From contig NC_081408.1 of assembly GCF_030272615.1 (NCBI RefSeq), positions 766,603,330-766,667,329 of the forward strand: a stretch of DNA of 64,000 nucleotides, read 5' to 3'. Each line of letters starts with the position of its first letter. Position 1 is the stretch's first letter. The DNA is from Cryptomeria japonica. Taxonomy: Eukaryota > Streptophyta > Pinopsida > Cupressales > Cupressaceae. Position numbers and translations under genes: made by a program. Positions 11,421 to 23,800 of this stretch are shown one piece after another. The notes under the pieces were generated by a model. That model was not told the origin of the DNA. It saw only the letters and a list, made by a program, of their open reading frames with translations, and ran no database searches.

Positions 11421-11690
11421 GAGCAGATTTAAAACTAGAAAATGCTACTTGATAATCTTTATCTTCTAGGGTAGAAATGAAGATTAAATTTCTCTAGATT
11501 CGGGAGCCTCATGAATGAGTGCTTGAATAGAGTGAATTGAAAGCTTATACAAACTATCATATCTATTTCCAATAACATGAGTAGATTTAAAACTAGATTT
11601 CTTAGGCCATGCAAGTAGTCTACCCTCAAAAAATGCTACTTGATAACCTTAATCTTCTAGGGCAGATATGAAGATTAAATTTCTTTCAAG
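11338..11690 (-). repeat. Internal tandem duplication in copia integrase region
   Basis: The segment starting GATTCAGGAGCCTCATGA (about 11339) recurs at about 11495 as GATTCGGGAGCCTCATGA. The two run parallel for about 155-190 bp. The right copy carries about 32 bp (TTTCTTAGGCCATGCAAGTA and following) that the left copy lacks. Confidence 0.85.
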
Positions 11691-11771
11691 TCCAAGAACA
11701 AATAAAATATCACTAAGATGTAAGGAGATATTAGATTCTAAATTTAAAGAAGTATTGCCAAAACCTCTTAC

Positions 11772-12212
11772 TTAATATCGAGCATCATCACCAATTACCA
11801 CATGAAGGTTGGACTCTTTCTCCATTAAGTCTGATAGGTGCTCTCGGTATTTTGTGATATGCCTGGATGCACCACTGTCTATCAACCAAGTGTTGCTGTC
11901 AATTGATACATTGCTAGATAAGGCAGAAATGAAGATGAAGTCTTCTTTATCCTTTGAATCTGCAACTTCATTCAGGTTCGCTTCTCCTTGCTTGGGCAAA
12001 TTCTAACATTCTTTAGCATAGTGTCCAAACTTATCACATCTGAAGCAACAAATACATGAAAGATCCCTTGGCTTCTTCCTTGAATTGTGAACAACAAGAG
12101 GTCTGAAATCTCTATTTCTTTTGAAGTCGTTCTTCTTCCAATGACCATCCCTCCTATTGACACATTGAGATGCAAACATGTGATGGTCGCCTCCATGAGT
12201 GCCCTTGAGCAT
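11772..12212 (-). pseudogene. Copia gag zinc knuckle and protease fragment
   Basis: A CCHC knuckle, CFRCDKFGHYAKEC (12003-12045 region), is followed by the aspartic protease motif NTWLIDSGASRHIT with catalytic DSGA (about 11860-11900). Both are typical of Tnt1-like copia polyproteins. The two motifs lie in different frames, so the polyprotein is broken. Confidence 0.82.
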
Positions 12213-12259
12213 TCCTCTTGTAGCTAAGTGTGATTCTTTTTGAATGCAATCAGTTCGAA

Positions 12260-13195
12260 GGTGATCAAATGTGGGAAATTAAGATCTTTCGCTTATGCAA
12301 TCTGGTTGATGGCTCTGGAATTAGTTCAAAGTCTCCAAGTACCTCCCTTCTTTGGTGCCAAAACGGTGGGAATTGCACATGGGTTGATGCTCTTCCTTAT
12401 CAGACCATTATCCAAGAGTTCTTGGATTTGTTTAGCTACCTCTTTATTCTGCTCCAGTGTCATTTTGTAAGTTGCCTTATTAGGTAAAGAGGCTCCGGGT
12501 ATGAAGTCAATTTGGTGACTTATGGCACGTAGAGGAGGCAAGGTTGCAGGTGTTCCATCACTTATAATGTCCTTGAAATGATTTAATATCTGCTGCACTT
12601 CATTGGGAATGCATACTTTCTTATCCTTGCTTTCTTCTTTTGGTTTCACTACAAGTGCAAACCCCACTCCTCCTTCCTTGAGAGTGTTAATAAACTCCTC
12701 ACCAACTAGCAACACATTGGAACCTTTAGATCCACTCTCTTCTTGATCTCTTATGGACTGAATTTTATAGGTAATCCCATCTTTTTGAAAAGTATAGGCA
12801 TTGTTTTCCCCATGGTGTATTGCTTTTCTGTCAAATTGCCAAGACCTACCTAGGAGTAGGTGGCATGCATCCATTGACAAGATCTCACACTAGATTTTGT
12901 CCTTGTAGCCTCCTACAATGAACTCCACCCAAGTTTGTTCATTCACTAGAACATGCTGCCCCTTGTTGAGCCAAGTAACCCTATAAGGATCACTATGTGG
13001 GATTCTTTGCAGGATGAGTTTACTTAGTGCTTCTTTTGACACTATATTATCAATGGAACCTGAATCCACCACCACTCTACACACTTTACCTATAATCTTG
13101 CATTTTATCCTAAACAAGGATCTTCTTTGGTTAGGTTCCTCCTTAACCGGTTCTTTGATCAAGACTCTTATCATCACGAGATTCTCTCCTACCAA
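12260..13195 (-). pseudogene. Chromovirus protease and N-terminal reverse transcriptase
   Basis: The protease domain contains CRVVVDSGSIDNIVS (catalytic DSG, about 13060-13100). After a break near 12885, SMDACHLLLGRSWQFD links to reverse transcriptase with LPPLRAISHQIDFIPG, GLIRKSINPCAIP and VLAPKKGGTWRL. The expected CVDSRAINKIT continuation is present only in degenerate form (NSRAINQIA) and then stops at the junction with copia. The catalytic YVDD region is lost, so this is a dead copy. Confidence 0.87.
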
Positions 13196-14311
13196 GATCT
13201 AAACTCACTTCTGATGCTTTCATATTTGTTACATCTTCCTGAATATAATTTACTCTCCTCTCACCTCCGTGGGATGAAGAAGACTTCTCAGGACATCTAT
13301 AGGCTGGGTGTCCAAGTTGATGACAATTGTAGCACTTCATTGTGGCAAAATATGACCCTCTTCCTTATCCACTAGACCTTCCTCTACTAGAGTTGCTAGA
13401 TCCCCTTCATCTATAGTCGCTCTTGCTATTGGAATCCCCACTCTATTCTACCAGCTTGGATTCCCCTTGGGATCTTTGGTCTACACTTCTTCTACCATAG
13501 CTACCTCTTTGACCTCTGCCATCTCTTCCCCTACCTCTACCTCTGTTGCTTTGCTCTTGTTTCTTTTTGCTCTTCTCTTCCACCTTGAGTGCCAATTGGT
13601 AGTACTTGTGGATAGTACTAGGACACAACAAACTTAACTCTTTTTGTATATTACATCTCAAACCATTCAAATGCTTGACTACCTTGATGCTTTCATCTTC
13701 CACCACCTTAGATCTTAGACACAACTTTTGAAATTCCTCAGTGTAGCTGCTCACATCTAGTTCTCTTTGTCTCAAGTTTTGTCTACTCTTGTGTAATTGA
13801 ATTTCATAGCCTTCAAGGATATAGGCTTCTCTCACCTTGGCTAACATTCCTTTCCAAATGACAATTGGGTTCTTACCCTCCTTTTGCCTATCCTCTTGGG
13901 TAAACTTCTACCAAGTCAAGGCTGCTCCTCTCAATCTAGATTTGGCTACCTTCACCTTTTGTGCTTCACTAATTCCATCACATTCAAAGTGATTCTCCAA
14001 TCCTTCCATCCATTCCATGACCACTTCTGGTTCCATTTTTCCACAAAAAGTGGCACTCTTAGGGACTTTCCTCTTAAGGCTTTGATGGCTCTAAGGAAAG
14101 GTTCTTCAGGTAGAATAAGATCTGGTTCAGGTGTGCCATCCTCTTCTACTACTTCTTTACCCTTCCCTTCGTTGATTTTGATTGTTGCCTTCTCAGTCTT
14201 GTCTTCAACTTCGCCTAGTTTGCTCTCTAATTGTTGCAATCTTACCCTGAGGAGTTTATTCTCTTCCTCTTGATCTTCTACCTTTTTGGCTAACTCTGCA
14301 TTGGTCACCAT
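13143..14311 (-). pseudogene. Chromovirus gag, frame-broken
   Basis: Gag starts at 14311 with a leucine-rich coiled coil (KVEDQEEENKLLRVRLQQLE) and continues with FVEKWNQKWSWNGW, where the frame slips near 14035. The capsid half resumes at 13847 and ends in an RGRGRGRDGRG basic stretch. A CCHC knuckle, CYNCHQLGHPAYRC, lies at 13290-13335. At least two frame changes separate the parts. Gag would form the virus-like particle. Confidence 0.85.
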
Positions 14312-14377
14312 CCCAAGGCTATTTTTTCCTATTATTTAGTCTCTGACATGAACTGGTTTCTTCCCAAAGCTTAACTG

Positions 14378-14389
14378 GCTCTGATACCA
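14378..14389 (-). promoter_or_regulatory. Chromovirus primer-binding site (initiator tRNA-Met)
   Basis: The plus strand reads GCTCTGATACCA, the reverse complement of TGGTATCAGAGC. It lies 3 bp from the LTR end at 14393. Confidence 0.93.
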
Positions 14390-14392
14390 CTT

Positions 14393-15030
14393 TGATGGGG
14401 AGATCCTCACAAAAGAGTTACGTCTTGCTCAATAGGTAGGTAAAGGATGTTTTAGTGGGCTTCCAACACTCTTCACTTATCCATTAACAAGTCAAACAAT
14501 CTAACTCCCTTGGAGTGCTCCCTATCAATTTGTTTTTTGCAGTTGCTCTCAAGCATGGCTAGGATTCACTACAGTAAATCCAACCATTAGATCATCCAAA
14601 CCTCCAACTCACACTTGTAGGGGTCTCGGGGGGTGTTTAGTAAATATTTCATCTCCATTCAAGTGGTTCTTCAATTGGTTTCTCTCCATTTTCTCATCGC
14701 TTCCTTTTCTTCCTATTTCTTAGGCCTAGTAGCCCTAGAGCCCCTATTAGCCCTACCTTACCAGTCTTTGTGCAATTATTTAGAAAACCTTCAAAGGACC
14801 CCCCAAAAGCTTTGGTGATCCGAGTACCCTTTTGGACAAACTTTTGGATTCCCTAGGGGAGGCCGTTTGGTCTGTCTGTATCGGTACAGATTCCAAAAAT
14901 GACACTTTTAAGGGTTTTATAGTTAACAGTCTTCTCTAATGGGGTTCATTGATTTCTCCACCCAGTCACACCTCCATCTTTTACGTGGACAAGGATTGGC
15001 TTTTGATGGTCTTTTGCGTGGACAGGGATC
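14393..15030 (-). repeat. Putative 5' LTR of the chromovirus
   Basis: The plus strand starts TGATGGGGAGATCC three bases after the primer-binding site. The outer end is placed at GGGATCACA (about 15030) only because it offers a CA end. Without a second LTR this boundary is tentative. Confidence 0.45.
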
Positions 15031-15457
15031 ACATAATGATCCTCCTTGATATTAATTTTGGTATTATTTGTTCAGATTAACCTTTCTGGTTGTAACTATG
15101 TCATATATGTGCTTGATGTTTAGCCATTTTTCATTCAACCTGTTGCATAATATGGAACAACTTTGTTTATTGTAGTTGCGTTGTAATGTTTACTATTATT
15201 GTCCCTAACCATCTTTTATAATGTATCTTTGTATGCAGGTCCGTTGTTTTTTCGCCCTTTTTTATCACTAAATGGCTTTCACATACACATCGGGCGATAG
15301 GCGCAAGTTTTATGCAACTTAATTTTCAGTATTACGCTTTTATATTTTCAATTTATTGAATGCTCTAGTTAAATAATTAATACTCGTGGTGTGATTAGTC
15401 TTGCGTTTTTTTAGTGCTTCACTCTTATGTCTTACATTTATTGAATGCTATAGTTAT
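15031..15457. other. Left flank of the Tat insertion, nothing recognised
   Basis: AT-rich sequence with no reading frame of note. It ends in GTTAT (15453-15457), the left target-site duplication of the Tat element. Confidence 0.6.
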
Positions 15458-17099
15458 TGTGTAGGGGAAAAAGCGAGACTAGGTTAACATGCCCTAATCC
15501 TACCTTTTGACACACATTACGAAATACGAAAGAGCCTAGAGATATCACACAATTGGCTACTTCTTTTTGTGAAAGAGAGAGCCACGGGATATCTATTAGG
15601 ATTTCTATTCCCTTGTTGAAATTGTAAGATAAAGTAATGCAAGTTCAAATCCTAATCCCAAAATGCAAGTATGAACTAATAACAAGATTGCAGAATTGAG
15701 ATTAAACAATGAACAGTTGTAAATACAAGGATGAAATAAGAATGCAGATGTGTACCCGGAGTCAAAATTGGATTGAAAATATTCGGGACGAGAGCGTGGG
15801 CGCCACTGTCCTGAAAACTGCACCGGAAACTGTCGTTCTGCACTCTGAAACACTGTCGGAAAGCTGTCTGAAAGCTGTCTGTCCGGAGGACCAGGGCGCC
15901 TAGCGCCTCTGTCTCAGGGACCAGGGCGCCCAGCGCCCCTGTCCTGGCAGGACCAGGGCGCCCAGCGCCCCTGTCCCAGTCTTCTGCTCTGCAATTTGAT
16001 ACAGAGTGCTGTCTCGACCTGTTCTCTTCGGATCTGTATCCTGCGGCGTCGTCCGAGTCCCGAACCTGCACTTATATCTGAAAAATGGGATGGGCGGCTA
16101 TATAGGGTTTTGCCTTAGTCAAACCCCCCCTTCGGTGATTTCCACCTCCACGAATAGCCAAGTTGTTTTGTAAAATGTATTGTGTGTGCAAGGTCCTAAA
16201 AATGCAAGAAAACAAACTAGAGCAACCTAGAAAGTAAACCCTAATTGCTTGTAAATGACAATGTAAATGCTCTAAATCAAGATGCAAAGTGATCTAAAGC
16301 ATGAATAAATGATATATTGAAGCTTATGCAAAGACATGAAAACAACATGAAATCATACCCAACCCTCAAGGGAGGAGTACAAGCCAATCTTCAGTCGGTA
16401 ATCTCCTATTGTTCCTCAATGTCTTCCAAGCCCTAAGTGAAGGAATGAAATTGATAGATGCTTGATAGAAGGATGTTGAATGTTGTTGAAGTCTTCAAAG
16501 ATCTGCTCTTTCGCTGCATATGAGGTTCCTGAAAACAAAAATCGGGATCCCTTCAAATGAAGAAAGAGAGCTCTTATGTAGGAAACCCTACATCGTAAAT
16601 TCGTCTTTTGGCCGACCTAGAGATTGAATATCCCGCCAATTTCTTGGGGTTAAGCTTTATTTTATGATTGGATCGTGCTCCCAAAATTTCGGGAAAAATG
16701 TCCGGGACCATGTGCACTCCGGGCGCCACGGTCCCGACAACTTTTTACCAAATTTTCAGGGCCGTCGGATATGATGATTTTAGAGAGAATCCCGAAGTTA
16801 CAGGTGATTTCGAGATGTTTTGACCCCGAAACCAAGCCCCCAAGTTCGAAATAGGACTTAATTAGGGTTTTTGATTGAGTGATGTATTGGAGGAATAAAA
16901 TGTAAAGGGCACGCTTTAGCGAAAGGGCCCAACTTTATGATGCAAATGACGATGAAATAGGATCTTAGACCTAATTAATTTGATTAATTAAGTGCTAAAG
17001 GAGAAATGCAATGCAAAATGTAAGATGCACTAAGGCGGGTGCTAAACTAGGTGTGAAATTGTACCACCCTAGCAAGTGCGTACAATTTACGACGCTACA
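15458..17099 (-). repeat. Tat 3' LTR
   Basis: 1,642 bp. Closely matches the right LTR except for a GC-rich tandem expansion (three GACCAGGGCGCC-type units near 15890-15985, against one in the right LTR). Confidence 0.95.
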
Positions 17100-17115
17100 T
17101 TTAGCCCCCACTTTA
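17100..17115 (-). promoter_or_regulatory. Tat polypurine tract
   Basis: The minus strand reads AAAGTGGGGGCTAAA directly before the 3' LTR. Confidence 0.85.
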
Positions 17116-17680
17116 GCGGTCATATGAGTACTACGTGCATATGCAAGCTAAAGTACAGAAAAGTAAACATCATTTGAAAAAGGATATATCCATAAGTTGT
17201 CGGACGAAGCCCCCAGCGGTATCTGCAGTACACAGTTAAGAACCGCACCCTACAAAACACACGTTAGATCACAAAATCACTTAATGCTTACTAAGGAAAG
17301 TGATGAAATCTGTGAGTAGCTATATGCCCCCCCTGTTTCGACTTGCTTATTAAGGAGGTGAAACAGGGTAGCATGTTTACTTACGACAAATTGTGTAAGA
17401 GATTATTGATGAGGGGTGTTCACTAAATAGGCTTCATCAGAGCACTTTTTGGAACATCCCGAGAGTAAGAGAAGGAAAATACGATTCCAACGCAACAAAC
17501 GGCTCGAAAATCGCATCTCTCAAACCCAAGTTATGATAAAATGAATGATAGAGGAAAATTAGGGTTTCAAAAGTGAAGATAAACAAATGAAAGTATATAT
17601 TTTGAAAGTGACACTTACATTTGTCACTTTGTTGATTTCAGAATACTATTCAGTGCAGCGGAGCCCACATAGCCATCATC
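17116..17680. other. Tat 3' spacer, nothing recognised
   Basis: Non-coding sequence between the polypurine tract and the antisense PMD gene. It may contain the promoter of that antisense gene, but no clear TATA element decides this. Confidence 0.5.
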
Positions 17681-20257
17681 ATGCCTTCACGATGACCGGA
17701 GCGTCCCACGAGGATTGAGATCCTGCGCCAGGCCGTGATCGACGACGAGCCACTGGACGAGGTGAGTTGACTGAACATTGACTTTTGATTTTTTTTCGCA
17801 TTTTGACTTTTCTGTGATCGTATGCGGGCCTTGAATGTTGACCCGGGGCCCACCCAGGGCGCCATGGTCCCTGTGGGGCGCCCTGGTCCCCTCAGGGCGC
17901 CATGGTCCCTGACAGGGGCGCCATGGTCCCTTCAGGGCGCCATGGTCCCTGACAGGGGCGCCATGGTCCCTTCAGGGTGCCATGGTCCCAATCAGGGCGC
18001 TATGGTCCCAATCAGGGCTTGGCGAGGGGATTCAGGGTTGGCATATGATGTTCGACAGTTTGCATGGGCTATTTTGATGATCGAGTACTGATTACGGTTA
18101 CGTTTTTGTGTTGCAGGGTCTCCCATACATGAGAGAGCATACAGCGGGACATATTCTTCTCAGTTTGTGAGATCAGATTCCGCGGCTGACTCAGGCAGAG
18201 AGAGACACATTGTCGATTGTGGGATTGTGGTATGTGATTCTCATGCCAGCCATTCGGTTCCATCTTGCGATGCTGATGGCATTGATGGAGCGATGGAATC
18301 CTGACACATGCACTTTTCACCTTCCAGTAGGAAAGCTGACGGTTACACTCGAGGATGTGTACCGTATACTTCGTCTTCCTATCAGAGGAGCGACTGTTAC
18401 ATACGCGACCGATCGGTTAGCGGAGGATCATCAGAGAGAGCAGGTGTATTGCATAGGGAGAGTCATGCCGAGCGAGACGAGAGGTCGCATCATGGTCAGC
18501 TGGCTCTTACATCCTACAGGGGAGGTACCCCTTCTGAGACGCCTTATGATCGCCATCATAGCACTAGCCGTCTGCCCTAATAGGCGAGGGACGCACATGC
18601 ATGGGGGTCTTACATGGTGTATCAGAGCGATGGAGAGACACAGGAGAGTGTATGCTTGGGGTCGGAGTATGCTTGCACATCTCTATCACGACCTTGAGGA
18701 GTACGTATTTGGACAGGGTTGCAGTTTGATGACATGCACACTTCTGCAGGTGTGGATTTTAGAGCACTTCACATGCACCAGGCCTGTCGGCTTTTCGCTG
18801 AGTACGACGAGCGAGTGACTTAGGGTGTTTGCTTATCCACTTACCAGCGAGTGGAGATTTGGGGATTTGTTATATTGGAGAGTGATTTTTGATAGACTGA
18901 CAGCCAAGGTGACAGTGTGGAGACCTTACCTACGGATGCACAGATGGGATGGTATGGAGAGACAGTTAGCATGTCTATAGAGGAACCGCCTACTGCAGGG
19001 ACAATATTCACACATCATAGTCCCATTCTACTTCGATCGAGTACGGAGGCAGTTTGGGCTAGAGCAGTGTGTTCCAGCCGATGTGCCCATCTATACTCGA
19101 CACTCACGGGTCCTTCCCAGACCTAGAGCAGTAGCGAGACCGACGATAGATGACATCGAGACTACAGACTTAGCGAGATCTGATCAGGATGTAGTCACTG
19201 ATTATTCTGCAGAGCCTGGAGCACAGCGCAGGTATGTCTTATGGTTTATGAGATCATATCCAGGTCCTATCTTTCCACCAGATCATCCGACAGGCTATCC
19301 AGACCCATGGAGACATGGAGACCGAGACGAGGACAAGGGATCCAGGTCAGAGGTGCCAGAGGAGGGAGAGGGTCATGAGGAGGCAGGAGACCCTGATCCA
19401 CCTACAGGTGATCAACCCAGCGCCGAGGAGGAGGAGGAGGATACAAATAGAGATGAGGACGAGGAGGATGCATGTGATGATGCGGATGAGGACGAGGATG
19501 AGGATGACGAGGAGGACGAGGAGGAGGAGGATAGGGATGATGAGGAGGAGTCAGATGCAGCTCCCCACCATTCAGGAGATGATACCATAGCTCTAGATCC
19601 ACCTCTTATTCCCCAACAGGGGGAACATGAGGCGATACGGAGACCTGTTCCTAGTACCGTCCGGCCTACACCTGTCGTGCACAGATTAGTCGAGCGAGGG
19701 GAGCCTAGTAGATCCCAGTCACAGATACTACCGTATCATGATCCCTACTGGTGTGAGGGAGACCCAGGTATAATAGGTTTATATATATATATATTAATTG
19801 ATTAATGTTTTGATGATATAGAATGGTACTAACAAAAATCTGTTCTACTGCCACAGCTAATGTGCAGGAATGGCGTTCCCTGATTCAGCAGGCAGTGACA
19901 GACATTTCCATGATAACACAGATCCCCAGTTCCTCACAGATTGCCTATAGGCCTCAGGGGAACGCGGGTCAGCATGAGGATTTGTTTTCCCCATTCCAAG
20001 TACAGGTAGACATATGGAGGGAGAGAGAGAGAGTCCTATCAGAGGACCTTCAGTAGGCGCGACGAGATCTAGCAGCAGCTTAGGCCGAGGCTACCACCTA
20101 TCGCGCGATCCTTATGGATAGGGATTGTAGGAGTTCCTCTTAGAGTCACTCACGGTCTGTATCACGCTACACACCCATGGGTCCGCCTTCACGGCCAGAT
20201 CAGGAGGGAGCGTCCAGTCGACACTCTCCAGCCACTAGCCCTAGGGATAAGAGATGA
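17681..20257 (+). pseudogene. Plant mobile domain (PMD) gene antisense in Tat element
   Basis: Three exons on the strand opposite to pol: 17681-17761 (donor GTGAGT), 18117-19767 (acceptor TTGCAG, donor GTATAA) and 19857-20257 (acceptor CCACAG). Phases fit throughout. Exon 2 encodes the PMD (aminotransferase-like plant mobile domain), seen in WNPDTCTFHLPVGKLTVTL, LEDVYRILRLPIRG and, later, PFYFDRVRRQFGLEQ. An Asp/Glu-rich stretch follows (19420-19560). Cellular relatives (MAIN/MAIL) act in silencing and development; a role here is unknown. Seven premature stops (17693, 18168, 18816, 18978, 20054, 20081, 20141) are all TGA or TAG reachable from CGA or CAG by C-to-T. The final stop is TGA at 20255-20257. 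Confidence 0.85.
17850..18015 (+). repeat. GGGCGCCATGGTCCC tandem repeat in PMD intron 1
   Basis: About eight units of 16-22 bp on the core GGGCGCCATGGTCCC fill the middle of the first intron. The same word, as GGGCGCCACGGTCCC, occurs once in each LTR of this element. Confidence 0.9.
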
Positions 20258-20317
20258 TTTTATGATGTAGGAGAGGTCACATTTTGGATGTACAGTGACC
20301 TATATTTGTATACGATC

Positions 20318-20360
<43 letters not shown>

Positions 20361-20876
20361 GCTTCTCTTTTGTCTTAAATGTGTTATCTTTAATGCTTAA
20401 AACAATGTATATTTTCTTTTGATTAAATCTAATACATTTGGTAAATGTACATGTATGTTCAGAATTTAATTTCCATGTGATTGATTTCTCAATGCTCCAT
20501 GATTAAATTGATACATGTGTGACTTAATTAAAATATTTAATCAAGTACTACATTGATGATAAGGAAGAAATATGCATTAAGTCTAAGAATCATATAACTA
20601 ATGTGATTTAATTTTGAACTTAAACACAACATGATACGATTCTACTTAACACATAATGACACTGTATAATATGCTAGCATAATGGAAATGTAAATCTTTT
20701 ACAATTTACATAAATGAATTCAAGACAAACTATAAAGTAAAGAGACGCGCTTGTCAGGAACGAAGCAATATAGATTAAACATCATAACATTTAATTCTAT
20801 TTTGCTTTAATTAAGAGATACTAACATATTATCCAATGTTGAAGAATTGAAAAGAAGATAGATGAGGAACGAAGAA
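20258..20876. other. Tat spacer between PMD gene and pol
   Basis: AT-rich with a TA microsatellite at about 20322-20350. No reading frame. The two convergent genes end here, so it probably holds both 3' ends. Confidence 0.6.
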
Positions 20877-23800
20877 TTAAGCATAATATCTACGCAAGTG
20901 CATAGCATTGATAGGTTCTTTAAGAGGCGTACCGTCTACATCCGCTATTTTGTAAGCACCTGATCCATAATCCTCAATAACGATATATGGTCCAAGCCAA
21001 TTAGGACTAAATTTTCCCTTTTCTGCAGGTAAGGCATTCACATTGCGCTGATTCTCATAAAGGACGAAGTCACCTACTGAGAAGGAACGTTGAATGACCT
21101 TATCATTATAGCTTCGTTGTAGAGTTTTGTGATACGCTTGAATATGCTCAAGAGCATTTATACGCTGTTCATCAAGCATATCAAGCTGTTGAAGTCGTTG
21201 TTCTCTATAAGAGTCATCATCTACTATACCTTTGAGAGAAACCCTAAGTGATGGAATCTCTAACTCTAAGGGCATAATAACGTCAACACCATAAACAAGA
21301 TTATAAGGAGTAGTTCCCGTAGCAATTTGTACACTCGTTCGGTAGGCCCAAAGAGCATAGATTAGCTGGTTACTCCAATCCTTACCATGCTTATTCACGG
21401 TTTTGCGAAGAATTTGTTCAATTATCTTATTGGATGATTCGGCTTGGCCATTTGACTGAGGATAATACGGTGTAGAAAATCGATGTTTGATATGATACTT
21501 CTCGAGGAATTTCTTCACGTCCTTGTTCTTAAATGATGTCCCATTATTTGAGATTATAGTGGAAGGTATCCCGAATCGAGAAATGATGTTTTCTAGAAGA
21601 AATTGACAAATCACTTCAGCAGTAGTAGAGCGAAGGGGAATAGCTTCTACCCACTTCGTAAAGTAATCTGTTGCGGTTATAATGAAGGTGTGTCCTTGAG
21701 ATGAAGGAGGAGAGATTTTACCAATAAGATCCAAACCCCATGCGGAGAAAGGCCAAGAAGCTACTTGAGAACGAAGTTCTTGGGCAGGAGCATGAATCAG
21801 ATTATTGTGTTGTTGACATTGATGACATTTTTTAACAAATGAAAAGGAATCCTTCTGCATAGTTTGCCAATAGTATCCCATACGAAGCAATCTATGAACC
21901 AAGGATTTGCCCTCAAAATGCCCCCCACAGGCACTTGAATGTGCCTCTTCAAGAGCAACGGGGATTTCCGATTTGTTAAGACAGCGAAGGAGAAGAACAT
22001 CATAACCCCTTCGATAAAGGACATTAGAAAGAATGATATATCTAGCAGACAGCTTGCGGATTCTAGCCCTAGTGTTTCTATTAGCGGAATCAGGAAAGGT
22101 ACCATCGGTCAAATATCTTACGATATGCGAGTACCATTCGTCTGAATCTACCAAGTCACAACATGTTACCAAGCTAGAATCGTCTACAATAGATGGAGAA
22201 ATAAGGTTATGAATAACAAATTTAAGATCAACCATAGGGTCCTCTAAAGATACTAGAGAAGCCACACATGCCATTGCGTCCGCATGTCGATTATCTTTTC
22301 GAGGAACAGGTTCCATGGTATAAGAATCAAATTTTTGTAATAAAGAGATGGCAAGGTCTTTATATTGTAATAATTTGTCTTGTTTTGCTTGATACATTCC
22401 TGTTACTTGTCTTATAATCAATTGCGAATCTCCATAGATATGTATGTGTTTTATGTTCAGAGCCAAGGCTGCTTTTATTCCTGCTATAAGAGCCTCATAC
22501 TCAGCAATGTTATTGGTACACAGGAAATTTAGACAATAGGATAAGGGAATAGGTTTCTTTGTAGGAGAAATCAGAACAACACCTGCCCCTGATCCCGTAC
22601 GACACTTAGAGCCATCAAAGTATAACTCCCAAGTTTCATCTTTCTCTATAGAAAGAATAAAGTCATCGGGAAATGACTCAGGGTTAGGAAAGGAGAAAGG
22701 TGAAGGGGCCTCAACTAAGTGATCGGTCAACGCTTGTCTTTTAATTGCTCTTTGTGAAACAAATTTAAGGTCAAATTCAGTTAACATCATAACCCACTTA
22801 GCTAGGCGTCCTGATAAATCAGTTTTAGAGAAAAGATGCTTCAAAGGATCAAATTTTACCATGACATGGACTTCTGAATTTAAAAGATAATGTCTCAATT
22901 TCTGAGTCGCAAACACCAAGGCTAAGCATTGTCTTTCTATCGCGGAATATCGGGTCTCATAATCGAGTAAGGTACGACTTATGTAATAAACCGGACATTC
23001 CTTACCATCTTTATCATGTTGTGCCAACAATGCTGCGAGAGCATGAGAGGAAGCAGCTGTATACAGAAGGAAAGGTTTAGAAGGTTCGGCCAGTTGAAGA
23101 ATAGGAGGACTAGCCAAATACACTTTTAAATCTTCAAATGCTTGCTGACAATCCTCATTCCATTGAAAAGTGATATCCTTTTTAAGAAGTTGAGTAAAAG
23201 GAAAGGTACGATCCGCAAGCTGAGACACGAACCTACGAATAGCTTGAATCTTTCCTTGTAAGCTTTTAAGTTGAGACACATTTCTAGGAGGTGGCATGTT
23301 GACAATAGCATCTATTTTCTTAGTGTCCACCTCAATCCCACGATGCGAAACTATGAATCCTAATAGTTTTCCACTATCCACACCAAAAACACATTTTCGG
23401 GGATTCAAGCGCATGTGATATTTACGAATTCTTTCAAAGATTTGACGAAGGATTTTAACATGATCCATGCGAAGAAAGGATTTGGCTAAAATATCATCAA
23501 CATAATCCTCTAAAATCTTATGCATATAATCATGAAAGATAAGGGTCATCGCTCGTTGATAAGTTGCACTGGCGTTTTTAAGTCCAAAAGGCATCATTAT
23601 CCAACAAAACGTACCCCAAGGAGTGGTGAAAGTAGTTTTGAATTGATCGTGAGGGTTAATGAAAATTTGATTGTATCCTGAAAAACCATCCATGAAGGAT
23701 AACAAGGCATGTCCTGCCGTAGAATCCACTATCATGTCAATGTTTGGAAGAGGGAAATCATCTTTTAAAGAAGCTTTATTTAGATCCCGAAAGTCGGTAC

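Larger units (their letters stand above)
7827..12250 (-). mobile_element. Decayed Ty1/copia retrotransposon (Tnt1-like), 5' truncated
   Basis: Reading on the minus strand the order is gag zinc knuckle, protease, integrase, reverse transcriptase, RNase H, polypurine tract and 3' LTR, the diagnostic copia order. The frame is broken many times by stops and frameshifts. The 5' LTR and most of gag are absent: the gag end abuts chromovirus reverse-transcriptase sequence near 12240-12270. It is probably an old copy truncated by recombination or nested insertion. Confidence 0.88.
12240..15030 (-). mobile_element. Decayed Ty3/gypsy chromovirus, 3' truncated
   Basis: Minus-strand order is 5' LTR (from 14393), initiator tRNA-Met primer-binding site, gag with CCHC knuckle, protease, and the first part of reverse transcriptase. 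The remainder of pol and the 3' LTR are missing; the break near 12240-12270 joins copia sequence. Motifs DACHLLLGRSWQFDRK and PKKGGTWRL are those of plant chromoviruses. Confidence 0.87.

Noticed and set aside
18308-18580. Alternative plus-strand ORF in another frame
   Set aside because: Shadow of the PMD exon; only the other frame shows PMD motifs.
19402-19602. Pro/His-rich minus-strand ORF
   Set aside because: It is the complement of the Asp/Glu-rich coding stretch of the PMD gene.
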